DNA of 64,000 bases from Euryodendron excelsum (GCA_033060915.1 CM065384.1:13827001-13891000); one strand, 5' to 3'. Shown: positions 1 through 11,499, counted from the stretch's first letter. Notes: generated from the letters alone by a model not told the origin. Translations and numbers: made by a program.

Positions 1-1490
1 AGATTTTGTTTGGAAGAAAGAAATTGAGTTGGAATTTGGATTGGAAGATTAGGAATTCAGGATTGGGCTTAGACCTAGAATTGAACTTGAAAGAGGATTT
101 GACCCTTTGAAAGAGAACTTAGACTAGATTTGGAAAGATAGAGTTTTCAGAATCCTAGACTTAGGAAAGACTCGAATTTAAGAAAGATTGGACTTGACTA
201 GGAAATGTTTAAGAAAAGATTTAACTTAAATGTTGGACTTAGAAGATTAGGAAAGTTGGAATTTAAGAAAAGTTCGAATTAGGAAAGTTTCAAAAATAGG
301 AAAGCTTCGTTTTAGGCAAGTGTCATTTTAGGAACGTTTCATTTTAAGAAAGGTTTTGAAATAGAAAATTTTTTAAATTGGAAAGTCTTCTTTTTAAGAA
401 AGAGTTGATTTTTGGAAAGAGTTTGAATTACGAAAAGTTTAGTTTAAGAAAGATTTAGAGTTTGAAAAGTTTAGAATTTAGAAAGTTTTAACTTAAAAAA
501 GTTTTGAATTTAGAAAGTTTATCTTAGGAGAGTTTCGAATTTAGAAATTTTAGAATTTTAGAAAATATTCAAAGTTTGAGTTTAAGAAACACTTGAGATT
601 AGGAGAGGTTTGAGTTTAGGAAAGATTTCAAATATTCAGATTTGGAAAGTTGAAATTTGAAAAGGTATGGAATTAAGAAAGGTTGGAATTAGGAAAGATT
701 AGGAAGCTTAAAGTTAAGGAACGATTTTAAAGTTAAAGTTTTGGAAACTTAATGTTTATGAAAGTACGAGATTAGGAAGGAGTGGATTAGGGAAGCTTTA
801 GATTAGGAATGATTGATATTCCTATTTCCTAAAACAAAATATTGGATTTTATTTCGAAAAAGAGGTGTTTTGATTTTGTTTCTAAAATCGGAGGATTGGA
901 TCTAGTTTCCTAAATGGGGAGATTGGATTGGTTTCCTAAAGGGAAGATTGGATTTGACATGGATTTGGAAGGTGAAGTTTTGGAAATACTAGATTTTGGG
1001 GTAGAAGATAGGTTTTAGAAATATATGATTTTGATGTCAAAAAAAAAAAAAAAAAGGGGGGGGAGGTTTTGGAAACCTAGGCTTTAAGGCAAGATTGAAA
1101 ATCATGTTTTAGGAAAGAAAATTAGGGTTTCTTAATCATTGGCTCTAGGGTTTAACTTGGACTCTAAGAAAAGAGATTTTAGAAAGAAAAGGTTTTTCAA
1201 AGGAGATCTTAAAAAGGAGTTTTTGAAAAGTAAATTTTGAGAAGAGTTTTTTTAGAAAGGGATTTTTGGAAAGAATTTTTAGGAAAGAGATTTGTGAAAA
1301 ATAGATTTTTGAAGGGAGTTTTTACAAAGCAATTTTTAGAAAACAACTTTGAAAAAGATATTGGAGGGAGCTTTTTAGAAAGTATATTAGAAAAGAGATC
1401 TTGGAAAGTAGATGTAAAAAGAGATTTTGAAGAGGATTTAAAAGGTGGTTTTGGAAAGAAAGTTTAAAAACAAATTTTGGAGAGGGACTT
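1..1490 (-). repeat. Purine-skewed degenerate repeat tract of LTR
   Basis: Some 1.5 kb built of imperfect 10-16 base units such as GAATTTAGGAAAGTTT. On the LTR sense strand this is TTTCCTAAATTC. It gives short purine- or pyrimidine-coded ORFs rich in Lys/Phe that are not genes. The same tract recurs at 11500-13110, 24450-25990, 33800-34640 and 37150-38540. Confidence 0.75.
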
Positions 1491-3750
1491 GAATATAGAC
1501 TTTTACAAGTCTCTAAAAATATCTCACTTTCCTAAAACGGTTCTAACCACAAGAAAATTAGAACCATTCTAGGATTGTGGTTTGAAAACAACAATAATTT
1601 TGAAAATATGGACAATGAAAGTCGCTTTAAATATAATGCTTTCCTAAAGCAACCCTAACCATGGAAAGGCTAGAATTACCTTAAGATTGTGATTTTAAAA
1701 ATAAGTTTTGAGAAAAAAGAATATTTAATGCAAGTTTTGAAAACAGTTTTGTTGCAAGTTTTGAAAACAAGTTTGAAAATGAATTTTAGGAAAATGCAAG
1801 ATCATGATATGCAAAATGCAAATTGGGGTCGTGAACATACAAGGTTAAAGGCTTCACTACATAATTAAGGGGACCGAACCCACGTAGTCTCCGGTTAGAC
1901 TAAGAGAAAGCCCCCGACACCATGACTTTCAATAGTATCCTAAACAGGGACTGGAAAGTCTCTAGTTTCAAGCATGCAAGAAAGGGGGGGAAGAAGATGG
2001 GGGATTAAAACAAAAGAAAACCTAAGTGGGCTTGGAGAGAGAAGAGAGAGGGGGAATTGCGTAAAAGTAAATAAGAAGCCTACCACATGTCTTGTTTTAT
2101 TTGCTTTGCTTTATGCGCTTTGTTCTTTTTACTTTGCTTCGGTCTTCCCCTTGATATTTAGGAGCTTGTTCTAATCTCCTAGAGCTTCGAAGTTACAGTG
2201 CTTCGAGTCTTCAATGGAGGCTAGTGTAGGAGTGTATAGGGGTATATGTGAGTGTATAAGAGCTAGGGTTTGTGTATGGAGGCTATAGTTTTGGTAAACC
2301 TAAATAAGACTAGGGTTTAGGGAGGCTATGAACTTTGTATATCGAAGAGAAGAGTTTTTAGACTGAGTTTGCAGACCCCTTTCATGCTAGAAGAGGCTTT
2401 ATGTTTATAGATAGAGGAATGACTTGGCGCCTATTGTAGTGGTGAAAGGCCATTTTTTGGCTTGGCGCCACTACTAATGGCGCCAGCCAATTAGGAAATG
2501 TTTAAGGTTGGCAAGCAACGTATCTTCAGAAGATTTAGGAGGCTGTACTAGTGGCTACCATGTCATTTTTAGCTTGGCTTTACTAGGAGTGACTCTAGAA
2601 GCTCCAGGAATGATTTCAAGAGCCAGGAATGGGCCGGAAGGCCAGAAAGGGACAAGAACCCTTAGAATAGTGTCTCGGGGGTAGTAGACTTGAAAAATGA
2701 TAATAAGATTTGTTGAAAGGATTGACCGAGCTATTAGGGGCAAAATGGTCAATCCGGCTGGAAAGCTATTGGAATGGACTCAGAATATCCTAGAAGAAGA
2801 CTCAAGGCTTGAAAACAATATCTAGAATGTTCCAGGAGGTTACCGGTTTGATACCCAAAGCCGGTGTGGTTTGGAAAAGGCGACCGGCCTACTAGGGGCA
2901 AAACGGCCATTTTGCACCAGATTTGCCGGAATTAACTTAGAATGATCTGGAAAGATAACAGAAGGTTGAGAATACTATTAGAAACATTCTCAAGAGACTA
3001 CCAGTTTAATACCCAAAGCCGGTGTGATTCTGGAGGAGCTCAGATGCCTAGGGGAAAAATGGTCAACTTGATCGAAATGTCTCGAATTGGCCCGAAACTA
3101 ACTAGAAGACACCTAATCATGTTGGATTGTCTCTAAGACAATCTTGGAAACATGGACTTACTGTTCTGAGGACTTAGGTACTTTCTCAAGAACGTGTTAG
3201 AGAATGGCCATAAGGGCAGTTTGGTCATTTTTCAATGGAGTGGGCTAGCAGGCACTAGTGTTGACTTAGGTTTTGAGTGTTTCCGTCACTCTAACGGCAG
3301 TCCCATGACATAGGGGTTTGTTGGCATTTTCCTATATCGACCTGTTTGTAAGTGTTTTTGCCACTCTGACAGTTGCAATGCTTACGAGTATTTTCGTTAC
3401 TCTAACGGGGCGCGATCATTCCAAATACTACCTAATCTCTATAAGCTACTAGGTGGACTTAGCACCTGAGGAATCAACTTTCTCAAAAGACGTGCCGAAA
3501 CAGACATTTATGCATTGGCGGGCTAGCAAATGCCAAAGGTGGACCGTTCTACCATTTGGGGGACATGGGTTGTCGTTCCAATTGACGGGTTTAAAGGGAC
3601 TTACCGTTCCGTAGAGTTCACTCGGAAACGTGCCGGATAGGATGGACTTACCACCTCGGGGAGTCAACTTTCTCGAAAAGGTGTGCTGGATTTAATTGGA
3701 ATTGGAATTGGAATTAGACTAGAAAGGGGACTTACCGTCTTCAAGAAGAT
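1..3750 (-). mobile_element. Element A 3' LTR, incomplete
   Basis: Position 1 aligns with about position 33808 of A's 5' LTR, so the window opens roughly 690 bases into this LTR. The sequence then follows the 5' LTR block by block: purine-rich tract, GCATGCAAGAAAG block, degenerate TATA region near 2410, GGCGCC palindromes and the 'GGTTTGATACCCAAAGCCGG' repeats. It is cut at 3750, where a forward LTR begins (TGTAAGCACCCC). The last roughly 280 bases that should lead to TGTAAGCACC on the minus strand are absent. Confidence 0.82.
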
Positions 3751-3944
3751 TGTAAGCACCCCATTTTTGACCGCTCAGCGGTCTCTACTCCGTCCAGACT
3801 TGTGTTCAAGTCAATGTGGGCATATTTCGAGCCAAATCAAATTTCTAAGTCTAATCCCGTCAATTCATCGCTTTGCGGACTCCACCAGGCCCAAATAGAG
3901 GCAAAATAACCAAAATGCCACTGGATGCATCATTCGGTCCAATT

Positions 3945-4125
3945 TTCAACAAGCACGTCTTTCCGAAGACGGTAAGTCCCCTTTCCAATTCCAAATCAAG
4001 CACGCCTTTCCAAAGACGGTACGTCCCCTTTCCAATTCCAAATCAGGCAAGTCTTTCCGAAGACGGTAAGTCCCCTTTCCAATTCCAATTCCAATTCCAA
4101 TCCCTCTCTCGAGACAATTGATTTC
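3945..4125 (+). repeat. Hairpin tandem array in LTR U3
   Basis: Units of about 40-45 bases contain CGTCTTTCCGAAGACGGTAAG followed by CCCCTTTCCAATTCC. Each unit carries a 6-base inverted repeat (CGTCTT/AAGACG) with a 4-base loop, and a GGTAAGT that matches a plant 5' splice site. Counterparts lie at 9000-9240, 22010-22225 and 34895-35205. Confidence 0.75.
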
Positions 4126-5282
4126 TCAAGATGATCTGGCACATTTTTTGAAAAAAATCTCTTCGAAACAGTAAGTCCCTTTAAACCTGTCGACCGGGAC
4201 GAAACCCCAAGTCCCCTAGATGGTAGAACGGTCCACCTTTGGCGCATGCTAGCCCGCCAATGCAGAAATGTCCATTTTGGCATGCCTTTCGAGAAAGTTG
4301 ATTCTCAGGCGCTAAGTCCCTTTAGCAGCTTCCGGAGATCAGGTAGTCTTGGAAATGATTGCGAACCGTCAGAGAAGTGGAAATACTCGCAAACATTGCA
4401 ACCGTTAGAATAGCAAAAATACTCGCAAACAAGTCGATATAGTGAATTGCCAACAAACCCCTGTATCACGTGACCACCGTCAGAGTGGCGGAAACACTCA
4501 AAACCTAGGTCAACACCAGTGCCTGCTAGCCCACTTCGATGAAAAATAACCAAACTGCCCCTAGGGCCATTTTTCGGTGTGTTTCTCGAGAACACATTTG
4601 AATCCTCAGAACGGTAAGTCTAACCTTCCAAGATTGTCTTAAAGGCAATTTGGCATGATTAGGTGCCTTCTAGGCAGTTTTGGGCCAATTCTGAGACTTT
4701 CCATTCAAGATGACCATTTTGCCCCTAGGCATTCGAATGCCCTAGGAACCACACCAGCCCTGGGTATCAAACCGGTATCCTCCCGAGAATACTTCTTATA
4801 GTGTTTTCAATCTTTTTTTATCTTTCTGGATCATTCCGAGTCAATTTCGGCAGACTCGATGTAAAATGATCATTTCGCGCTCGTGGGCCGATTGCCTATT
4901 CCAACCACACTGGCTCTAGGTATCAAACCGGCAGGCCTTTGGGAACATTCGGAATAATGTTTCCAAATCTCAAGCCTTTTTCCAGGACGTTCCGAGTCCA
5001 TCCCGGCAGCTTTTCAGCCCGGTTGACCATTTTGCCCCCAATGGCCTAGTTAACCCTTTTGACACATCCTATCCTCATTTTTCAAGTCAAATACCTCCGG
5101 GACACTGTTCTAAGTGTTCCTGCCCTTTTTCGGCCTCCCAGGCCAATCTCGGCGCCTTAAATCGTTCCCGGACTTTCCGGAGTTACTCCTAGTGAAGCCA
5201 GGCTAAAAATTGCATAGTAGTCACTAGTACAGGCGCCCAAATCTTCCAAAGATACGTTGCTTGCTGATCTTAAAACTTTCTT

Positions 5283-5345
5283 AACTGGCTGGCGCCACTC
5301 CTAGTGGCGCTAAGAGGAATTTTGCCTTGGCGCCATTGCAACAAG
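5283..5345. repeat. GGCGCC palindrome cluster upstream of TATA (LTR B)
   Basis: GGCGCCACTCCTAGTGGCGC is an inverted repeat, followed by TTGGCGCC at 5327-5334. The latter fits the E2F consensus TTSSCGSS. It lies 20-80 bases upstream of the TATA box. Equivalent clusters occur in every LTR of this family. Confidence 0.65.
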
Positions 5346-5365
5346 CGCCAGGTCTATCCCATCTC

Positions 5366-5373
5366 TATAAATA
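5366..5373 (+). promoter_or_regulatory. TATA box of LTR B
   Basis: TATAAATA in the context CTCTATAAATACAGAGCC, followed by a conserved block (AACGTGAAAGAGGTCCG, AAACTCAGTCTAAAA). That block is shared by all forward LTRs and probably marks the start of R. Confidence 0.7.
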
Positions 5374-5783
5374 CAGAGCCTCTTCCAACGTGAAAGAGGT
5401 CCGAAAACTCAGTCTAAAAAACCTAATTCTCGATATACAGAGTTCGTACACTTCCAAAACCCTAGCTTCTCTAGGTTTTCCAAACCCTAGCCACCATACA
5501 CAAACCCTAGTCTCCTATACACTCATACACACTCCCATATACTTATACACTAGCCTCCAACCCTCCATTGAAGACTTGGATTATTGTAACTCAAAGCTTT
5601 CGAAGACCAAGACAAAGCTCTCGAAGCTGAAGCGAAGACCGAAGAAAAAGCAAGAAAGCAAGGCGCTCAAGCTAAAGTGAAATAAACAAGACAAGGTAGG
5701 CTTTCTATTTAAATTTCCGCACTTCCCCCCTCTCTCTTCTCTCTCCTAACCCACTTGGGTTTTCTCTATTTTAATCCCCCATC

Positions 5784-5784
<1 letters not shown>

Positions 5785-5830
<46 letters not shown>
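5785..5830 (+). repeat. Poly-C tract, 46 bases
   Basis: An uninterrupted run of C sits where other LTR copies have CATCTTCTTCCCCTCC or about 16 C (23964-23979). It is a homopolymer expansion downstream of the TATA box. Confidence 0.85.
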
Positions 5831-5831
<1 letters not shown>

Positions 5832-6279
5832 CCTTTCTTTGCATGCTTGAAACAAGGGGACTCCCAGTCCATGTTTAGGATTAGACCATTGGAGGGTCAC
5901 CGTGTTGGGGGCTTTCTTTTAGTCTAACCAGAGACTACGTGGATTTGGCCCCCTTGATTATGTGGTGACGCCTTAACCCTGTATGTTCACGACCCCAAAT
6001 TTGCATTATGCATATCATAATTCTTGCATTCTTCCAAAAGTCGTTTCAAAATCGTTTTCAAACTTGTTTTCAAAATTGTATCAAAATCTTCTTTTTCAAA
6101 ACTTGTTTTCAAAATCACATTCCTAGGGTAATTCTAGCCTTTCCATGGCTAGGGTTGCTTTAGGAAAGTGCTATAGTTAAAGTGACCAATATGATCTATA
6201 TTTTCAAATCCTTGTTGTTTTCAAAACCACTTTCTTAAAGTGGTTATAGCCTTCTTATGGTTAGAATTACTTTAGGAAA

Positions 6280-7998
6280 TTTTCAAAAATGGGAGCTTAG
6301 AAATGGCTATTGGGCGCAAAAGGGCTTTGAAGTCGAGTTTTAGCGGGAAAAAGGGCAAGATTGCCCGGAATTGGACACTGGCACCACTAGCCATGGCGCT
6401 TTTGTTAGAATTCACTTGGCGCCAGTGCTAGTAGCGCCAAGCTTGGGAACAAAACTAGAAACATTTCTGGTTCGAACACTTGCGGGATTCGAAGGATTTT
6501 TGCAGAACTTAGAGGCATTGCGAGGAAAATGACTTGGACATTGTAACAGTGCTTCATAGGGACCACGAAGGATTGCCGGAAGTAGACCCCATTGCCGGAA
6601 AAGCCGTCGGAAGAGAAGATTTCGCCGAAGAACTCTAAGAGGTGAGTTTTCGATTTTATGTGGATTTTGGTGTGTAGAATTCCATTTGAGCCATGTAAAC
6701 AGTGGAAATTGATGTTTTGATATGTTTTGAATAGTGTGGTAAAGTTATTTTTGCATTTTGGTGCTTGTTTGATTGAATTTGAGTGATTTTACGTGTTTAT
6801 GTAGAAGGAGTTTCTACAGGAATTGAGGGTTTCTCCCTACAGCTTTGGGCATCGAGTTTTTCGGCTAGATTTTCATACAGTGTGCCTTAGAAAAATGTGT
6901 TTAACAGTCGTGTAAAGTTTCATGATTTTTTAAAAACTTTCTAAATTTTTGAATTTTTGAAAACTAGAAAAATACTTAGAAAATAGAAAAAATATAGAAA
7001 ATTGAGAAATTATTAGAGTTTAGTGTTTAGAAAAATGTAAGAATATTTTAGAAAACATTTGAAATGATTTTGAGAAATTTTGGGATAATTTTGAAAATCA
7101 TTGTTTTGTTGAAAAATAAAACTAAGTCTTTTGAAAATTTTAAAAATTTAAAAAATATGCGCGGGTGTTGGTGCTATGTGATTGTGACGTTACAGAGTGT
7201 ATGGTTTGTGTTTTGTGTTGATGTCGTGAGTGTGGTAGGGACCATTTTTAAGCGGAACTATGCCAAAAATTTTTTTGACATTAGGAAAATAGTTGGAAAA
7301 GTTTTAGGATGAAATCTTTTTGAAGGAAAAAGACAAAAAACCCTAGAGGTTTAGAAAACTCTTTTTGACTCGAAGTTGAAAAATCAAAATGTATAGGAAA
7401 TTCATTTTGACTTGGAAGTGAAATTTTAAAATCAAAATATGTAGCAAATTCATTTGATTTAGAAGACTGGATTTTTGAAGACAAACGAAAAGATTTAGAA
7501 TTTGACAAAAATTTTAGAACAAAATTTTTGAAAAGCCTGAAATATTGGTTAGAGTAGACACAATATTAGAAAAGCTCTAAGATGGGCTGAGGAACTTTGA
7601 GATTTGATTTTGGAGAATTCTAAACTATGATTCCTAGAATTAATTGTCGGGAAGAAAAACATTTTAGAAATTGACTTTCAAGAATTGATTTTGAATTGTG
7701 AGGGAATTACAAAATCTTTTGAAAATGGGTTTTTGGAAAAGAATCTTCAGAGGATAGAGTTTTTTGAAAAATTTGGAGAAAAAGGTTAAGAAACTCGTTG
7801 AGAAACTGAATTTAAGAAAAAATTTTAGTTTGGAGAGTTAACTTTCAAAAACCTTTTGAATTGGCTAAAGCAAGATCTACTGTCAGCTGTGTCAACATAA
7901 TTTTTTTACTCATGCTTTTATCCTTGGTTATTATTATTATTAATATTTTTTTTCCTTATCTGTATATACCGTATATTAACACCTCTTACCTTTTCAGG
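6280..7998 (+). other. Upstream region of the antisense PMD gene, element A
   Basis: About 1.7 kb is homologous to the reverse complement of 20470-21740 in element C. It starts with TTCAAAAATGG, the sequence next to the PPT in C, and has GGCGCC palindromes at 6383-6440 with TTGGCGCC at 6416-6423. It ends with a pyrimidine run and ACCTTTTCAG just before the PMD start codon. It is probably the promoter, 5' UTR and intron of the antisense gene. I see no coding region in it. Confidence 0.6.
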
Positions 7999-8827
7999 AT
8001 GGCAGATGCGGGTGATAATGGTTCCAAGAGGAGACACCGCTCCCGGACGAATTTTGTCAGTGGTTCTAGTCGATCCAGGGGTAGCCGGCGATCTACTGGA
8101 CAGGCATCGTCTAGTCAGAGCAGACGGGGGAGTAGACCACCTGTCAACCCCTTTCCTCTGGTTGAATAGGCCTTTGAGGAGGAGATTGGTGTAGAGGAGG
8201 AGGTATCGGGTCTTGGTGATCAGGTGACTAGTTACGGGAGAGCCTCCATCCGGCACAGACAAACAGACGCTGAGTTAGGCGATTTGGAGGTACCAGACAT
8301 TCCACTGTTGGGAGATCTTGCCTATTATCCTAGTGTGTATTCTCGACAGCACCTGCCTCCTCCACACGTTCACACAGCCTTTAGAGAGGCCGTCCATCAA
8401 GTGTTTGCGACCATGCAGTGGGCCGCTCCATCCTACCATGCTTTCTTGGTTGAGATTGGGTTTGGGGCTTTCATAGAATTACAAGCTAACCGCCTGAACT
8501 GACATCTAGTGCTGGCACTTATCGAGAGGTGATTCGAAGAGACCAGGACTTTCATTTTGTGGGTTTTGAGTTGGGACCCACACCTTTGGATTGGACTATC
8601 ATCACGAGGCTTTCCTTCTTTGGTCGGTGGATCACCTTATAGGCAGTTAGTAGAGCTGACGCATGCATCTTACTGGACTTGCCCCCTCCTGAGCATTCTG
8701 CCTTCCCAGTCTCCTAGCTCAGTTGGGATGACAGTACTTTTCCTGTTGAGACACCACCTGCCCGGCAAGACATCATGAGGCGACGAATTGTTTTGTACAT
8801 CATCTTCAGCTGCTTCTGTAATAACAA
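7999..8827 (+). pseudogene. Antisense PMD protein gene of element A, first part (continues 26842-27849)
   Basis: The start MADAGDNG follows TTTTCAGG, a likely splice acceptor. Next comes a Ser/Arg-rich stretch (SGSSRSRGSRRSTGQ), then the conserved LGDLAYYPSVYSRQHLP and MQWAAPSYHAFLVEIGFGAF. The start of the plant mobile domain follows, seen better in the element C copy. Three stops (8167 TAG, 8500 TGA and a TGA replacing Trp near 8530) and a one-base loss near 8552 break the frame. The gene runs against the LTR and gag strand. At 8827 it is cut by element C, and its continuation resumes at 26842 in the middle of an Asn-rich segment. PMD proteins occur in plant nuclear genes, Mutator-like transposons and some Ty3/gypsy elements; the role here is not known. 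Confidence 0.78.
8823..8827. repeat. Target site duplication AACAA, left of element C
   Basis: AACAA directly precedes TGTAAGC and is repeated directly after the 3' LTR end at 26842-26846. Removing C and one copy rejoins the PMD reading frame region of element A. Confidence 0.9.
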
Positions 8828-8999
8828 TGTAAGCACTCCATTTTCGACCGCTCGATAGTCTATGGTCCGTCCAGACTTGTACTCAAGTCAGTATGGACGT
8901 ATTCCAATTGAAATCAACTCTCTAAGTCTAATCCCGTCTATCCATCACTTCGCAGGCCCATCAGGCCCTAATAAAGGCAAAATGACCAAAATGCCCTTA

Positions 9000-9240
9000 G
9001 GGGCATTATCCTTTCCAATTCCAATCTAGGCACGTCTTTCTGAAGATGGTAAGTCCCCTTTCTAATTTCACAGGCACTTCTTTCTGAAGACGGTAAGTCC
9101 CCTTTCCATATTCCATCAGGCACATCTTTCCGAAGACGGTAAGTCCCCTTTCCAAATTCCAATCCCTCTCTCGAGATTGTTGATTCCTCGAGACGGTAAA
9201 TCTATTCCATCAGGCACGTCTTTTCCAAGACGGTAAGTCC
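9000..9240 (+). repeat. Hairpin tandem array in U3 (element C 5' LTR)
   Basis: Four to five imperfect units of GGCACGTCTTTCCGAAGACGGTAAGTCCCC-type sequence, spaced about 40-60 bases. Each can fold as a CGTCTT/AAGACG hairpin and each contains GGTAAGT. Confidence 0.75.
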
Positions 9241-9429
9241 CCTTTTAACCTGCCGACAAGTACGAGACCCCAAGTCCCCTAGATGGTAGAACAGTCCACC
9301 TTTGGCACATGGTAGCCCGCCAATGCAGAAATGTCCGTTTTAGGCACGTCTTTCGAGAAAGTTGACTTCTCAGGCGCTAAGTCCCTTTAGTAGCTTCCCG
9401 AGATCAGGCAGTCTCAGGAATGATCGTAA

Positions 9430-9575
9430 ACCGTCAGAGTAGAGGAAATACTCGCAAACATCGCAACCGTCAAAGTAGCAGAAATACTTGCAAACAGGTC
9501 AATATAGGGAATTGCCAACAAACCCCTGTATCACGAGACCGCCGTCAGAGTGGTGGAAACACTAAAAACCTAGGT
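9430..9575 (+). repeat. CCGTCAGAGT repeat block in U3
   Basis: Three imperfect copies of CCGTCAGAGTAG(C)GGAAATACTCGC, spaced about 45-75 bases. Related blocks are seen at 4365-4505, 22415-22520 and 35215-35345, and in reverse at 3270-3410 and 41980-42110. Confidence 0.6.
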
Positions 9576-9769
9576 CAACACCGATGCCTGCTAGCCCACG
9601 TTGGTGAAAAATGACTAAACTGCCCTTTGGGCCTTTTTCGGCACGTTTCTTGAGAACACACATGAGTCCTCAGAATGGTAAGTCCAACTTTTTAAGATTG
9701 TCCTAAAAGCAATCCAGCATGATTAGGTGCCTTCTAGTCAATCTTGGGCCAGTTCTGAGACTTTTCGGT

Positions 9770-10260
9770 CAAGATGACCATTTTGCCCATAGGCATCTGA
9801 ACGCCCCGGGGACCACATCGGCCAGTTCCGAGACTTCTCATAGTATTCTCAACCTTCTATTATCTTTCCGGATCATTCTGAGTCAGTTCCGGTAAACCCA
9901 GTGCAAAATGAACGTTTTGCCCCTAATGGGCCGATCACCTTTTCTAGCCACACCAGCTCTGGGTATCAAACTAGTAATCTTTCGAGAATGCTTCTTATAG
10001 AATTCCCGACCTTCCTTTATCTTTCTGGATCATTCCGAGTTAGTTCCGGCAAACCCAGTGCAAAATGACCGTTTTGCCCTTGGTGGATCGGTCGCCTTTT
10101 CTAACCACACCGGCTCTGGGTATCAAACCGAAAACTTATGAGAACATTCTGAATAATGTTTCCAAATCTCTAGTCTTTTTTCAGGACATTTCGAGTCCGT
10201 CCCGGCAGCTGTTCGGCCTGATTGACCGTTTAGCCCCTAATAGCCCGGTCAATCCTTCCG
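9770..10260 (+). repeat. Higher-order ~130-base repeats, CATTTTGCCCC...GGTATCAAAC
   Basis: Three to four imperfect units each hold 'GACCATTTTGCCCCTA', 'CACACCGGCTCTGGGTATC' and a 'TTCTTATAG...TCATTCCGAGT' segment. The array also occurs at about 4700-5060, 22715-23250 and 35410-35900, and in reverse at about 2590-3130 and 41330-41830. It accounts for a large part of U3. Confidence 0.7.
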
Positions 10261-10492
10261 ACATATCTTATCCTCATTTTTCAAGTCAAATACTTCCGGG
10301 ATGCTATTCTAAGTGTTCTTGCCCTTTTCTGGCTCTCCGAGTAATTCCCGACCTCTTTAAATCATTCTCGGACTTTCCGGAGTCACTCCTAGTGAAACAA
10401 GGCTAAAAATTGCATAGTAATAACTAGTATAGGTGCCCAATTCTTCTCAAGATACGTTGTTTGCCAACTTTAAAACTTTCCTAACTGGCTAA

Positions 10493-10589
10493 CGCCACTA
10501 GTAGTGGCGCCAAACCAATATTTGGCCTGGCGCCACTCCTAGTGGCGCTAGAAGCATTTTTGGCCTAGCGCTACTGCAACAGGCGCCAA
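10493..10589. repeat. GGCGCC palindrome cluster upstream of TATA (element C 5' LTR)
   Basis: 'CGCCACTAGTAGTGGCGCC' forms an inverted repeat around CTAG, followed by 'GGCGCCACTCCTAGTGGCGC' and GGCGCCAA at 10506-10513 and 10582-10589. GGCGCCAA is the reverse of the E2F-like TTGGCGCC. Confidence 0.7.
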
Positions 10590-10603
10590 GTCATTCCCTT
10601 GTC

Positions 10604-10611
10604 TATAAATA
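10604..10611 (+). promoter_or_regulatory. TATA box of element C 5' LTR
   Basis: TATAAATA, 15 bases after GGCGCCAA and followed by the conserved GCGTGAAAGAGGTCCGCAAA block. Confidence 0.75.
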
Positions 10612-11499
10612 CAAAGTCTCCTCCAGCGTGAAAGAGGTCCGCAAACTCAGTCTAAAAACCCTATATTTCGATATACAGAGCTCGTAGCCTCTCTAAACCC
10701 TACCTTCTTTAGGTTTTCCAAACCCTAACCACCATACACAAACCCTAGCCTCCTATACACTCACATACACTTCTATACACTTATACACTAGCCTCCAAAG
10801 CCTCTTTTCAAGACTTAAAGAGCTGCAATCTGAAGTTTTGAAGATTGAAGACCAACTCTTGAAGATTAAAGTGAAGACCGAAGCAAGACAAGCAAAGAAA
10901 AGCGCACAAAGCTAAGCAAAATAAAGAAGACACAAGGTAGGCTTCTTATTTACGTTTACGCATCTTCCCCCCTCTCTTCTTCCTCTGAACCCACTTAGGT
11001 TTTCTTCTATTTTAATCCCCCATCTTCTTCCCCTCCTTCTTGCATGCTTGAAACAAGGGAGTCCCGGTCTACGTGTAGGATTAGACTATTGGAGAGTCAC
11101 CATATCAGTGGCTTTCTTTTAGCCTAACCGGAGACCACGTGGGTTTGGCCTCTCTTGATTATATGGTGAAACCTTTAACCTTGTATGTTAACGACCCTCT
11201 TTGCATTGTGCATATCATGATCTTGTATTCCTCTAAAGTTCGTTTTCAAACTCGTTTTCAAAGCTTGCATTAACATCGTTTTCAAAATTGCATTAAAATC
11301 TTCTTTTCCAAAACTTGTTTTCAAAAATCACAATCTTAGGGTGATTCTAGCCTTTCCATGGCTAGGGTTGCTTTAGGAAAGTGTTACATTTAAAGTGGCC
11401 AATATGGTCCATATTTTCAAAACCTTTGTTGTTTTCAAAGCCACTTTCTTAAAGTGGTTTTAGCCTTCTTATATTTCGAATCGCTTTAGGAAAGTGAGA

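Larger units (their letters stand above)
3751..6279 (+). mobile_element. LTR fragment B, forward, 3' truncated
   Basis: It starts with TGTAAGCACCCCATTTTTGA, the family LTR terminus. It runs through the hairpin array (3945-4125), the GGTATCAAACCGG repeats, the palindromes, a TATA box and a 46-base C tract. It then stops within the 'CTTTAGGAAA' block at about 6279. Intact copies continue there with AGTGAGACATTT; this one jumps to antisense internal sequence of element A. Bases AAGAT precede the start, but no second target duplication is seen because the right end is lost. Confidence 0.8.

Noticed and set aside
5327..5680. 117-codon ORF in LTR B, with a similar ORF at 41238-41035 (minus)
   Set aside because: It starts upstream of the TATA box and spans the promoter. 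The similarity only reflects homologous LTR DNA, and other LTRs do not keep the frame.
6280..7998. Unique host sequence next to LTR B
   Set aside because: It matches the reverse complement of element C's interior near the PPT, so it belongs to element A.
9000..9240. Possible CRISPR-like array
   Set aside because: Units are imperfect and contiguous with no unique spacers, there are no cas genes, and the context is plant LTR DNA.
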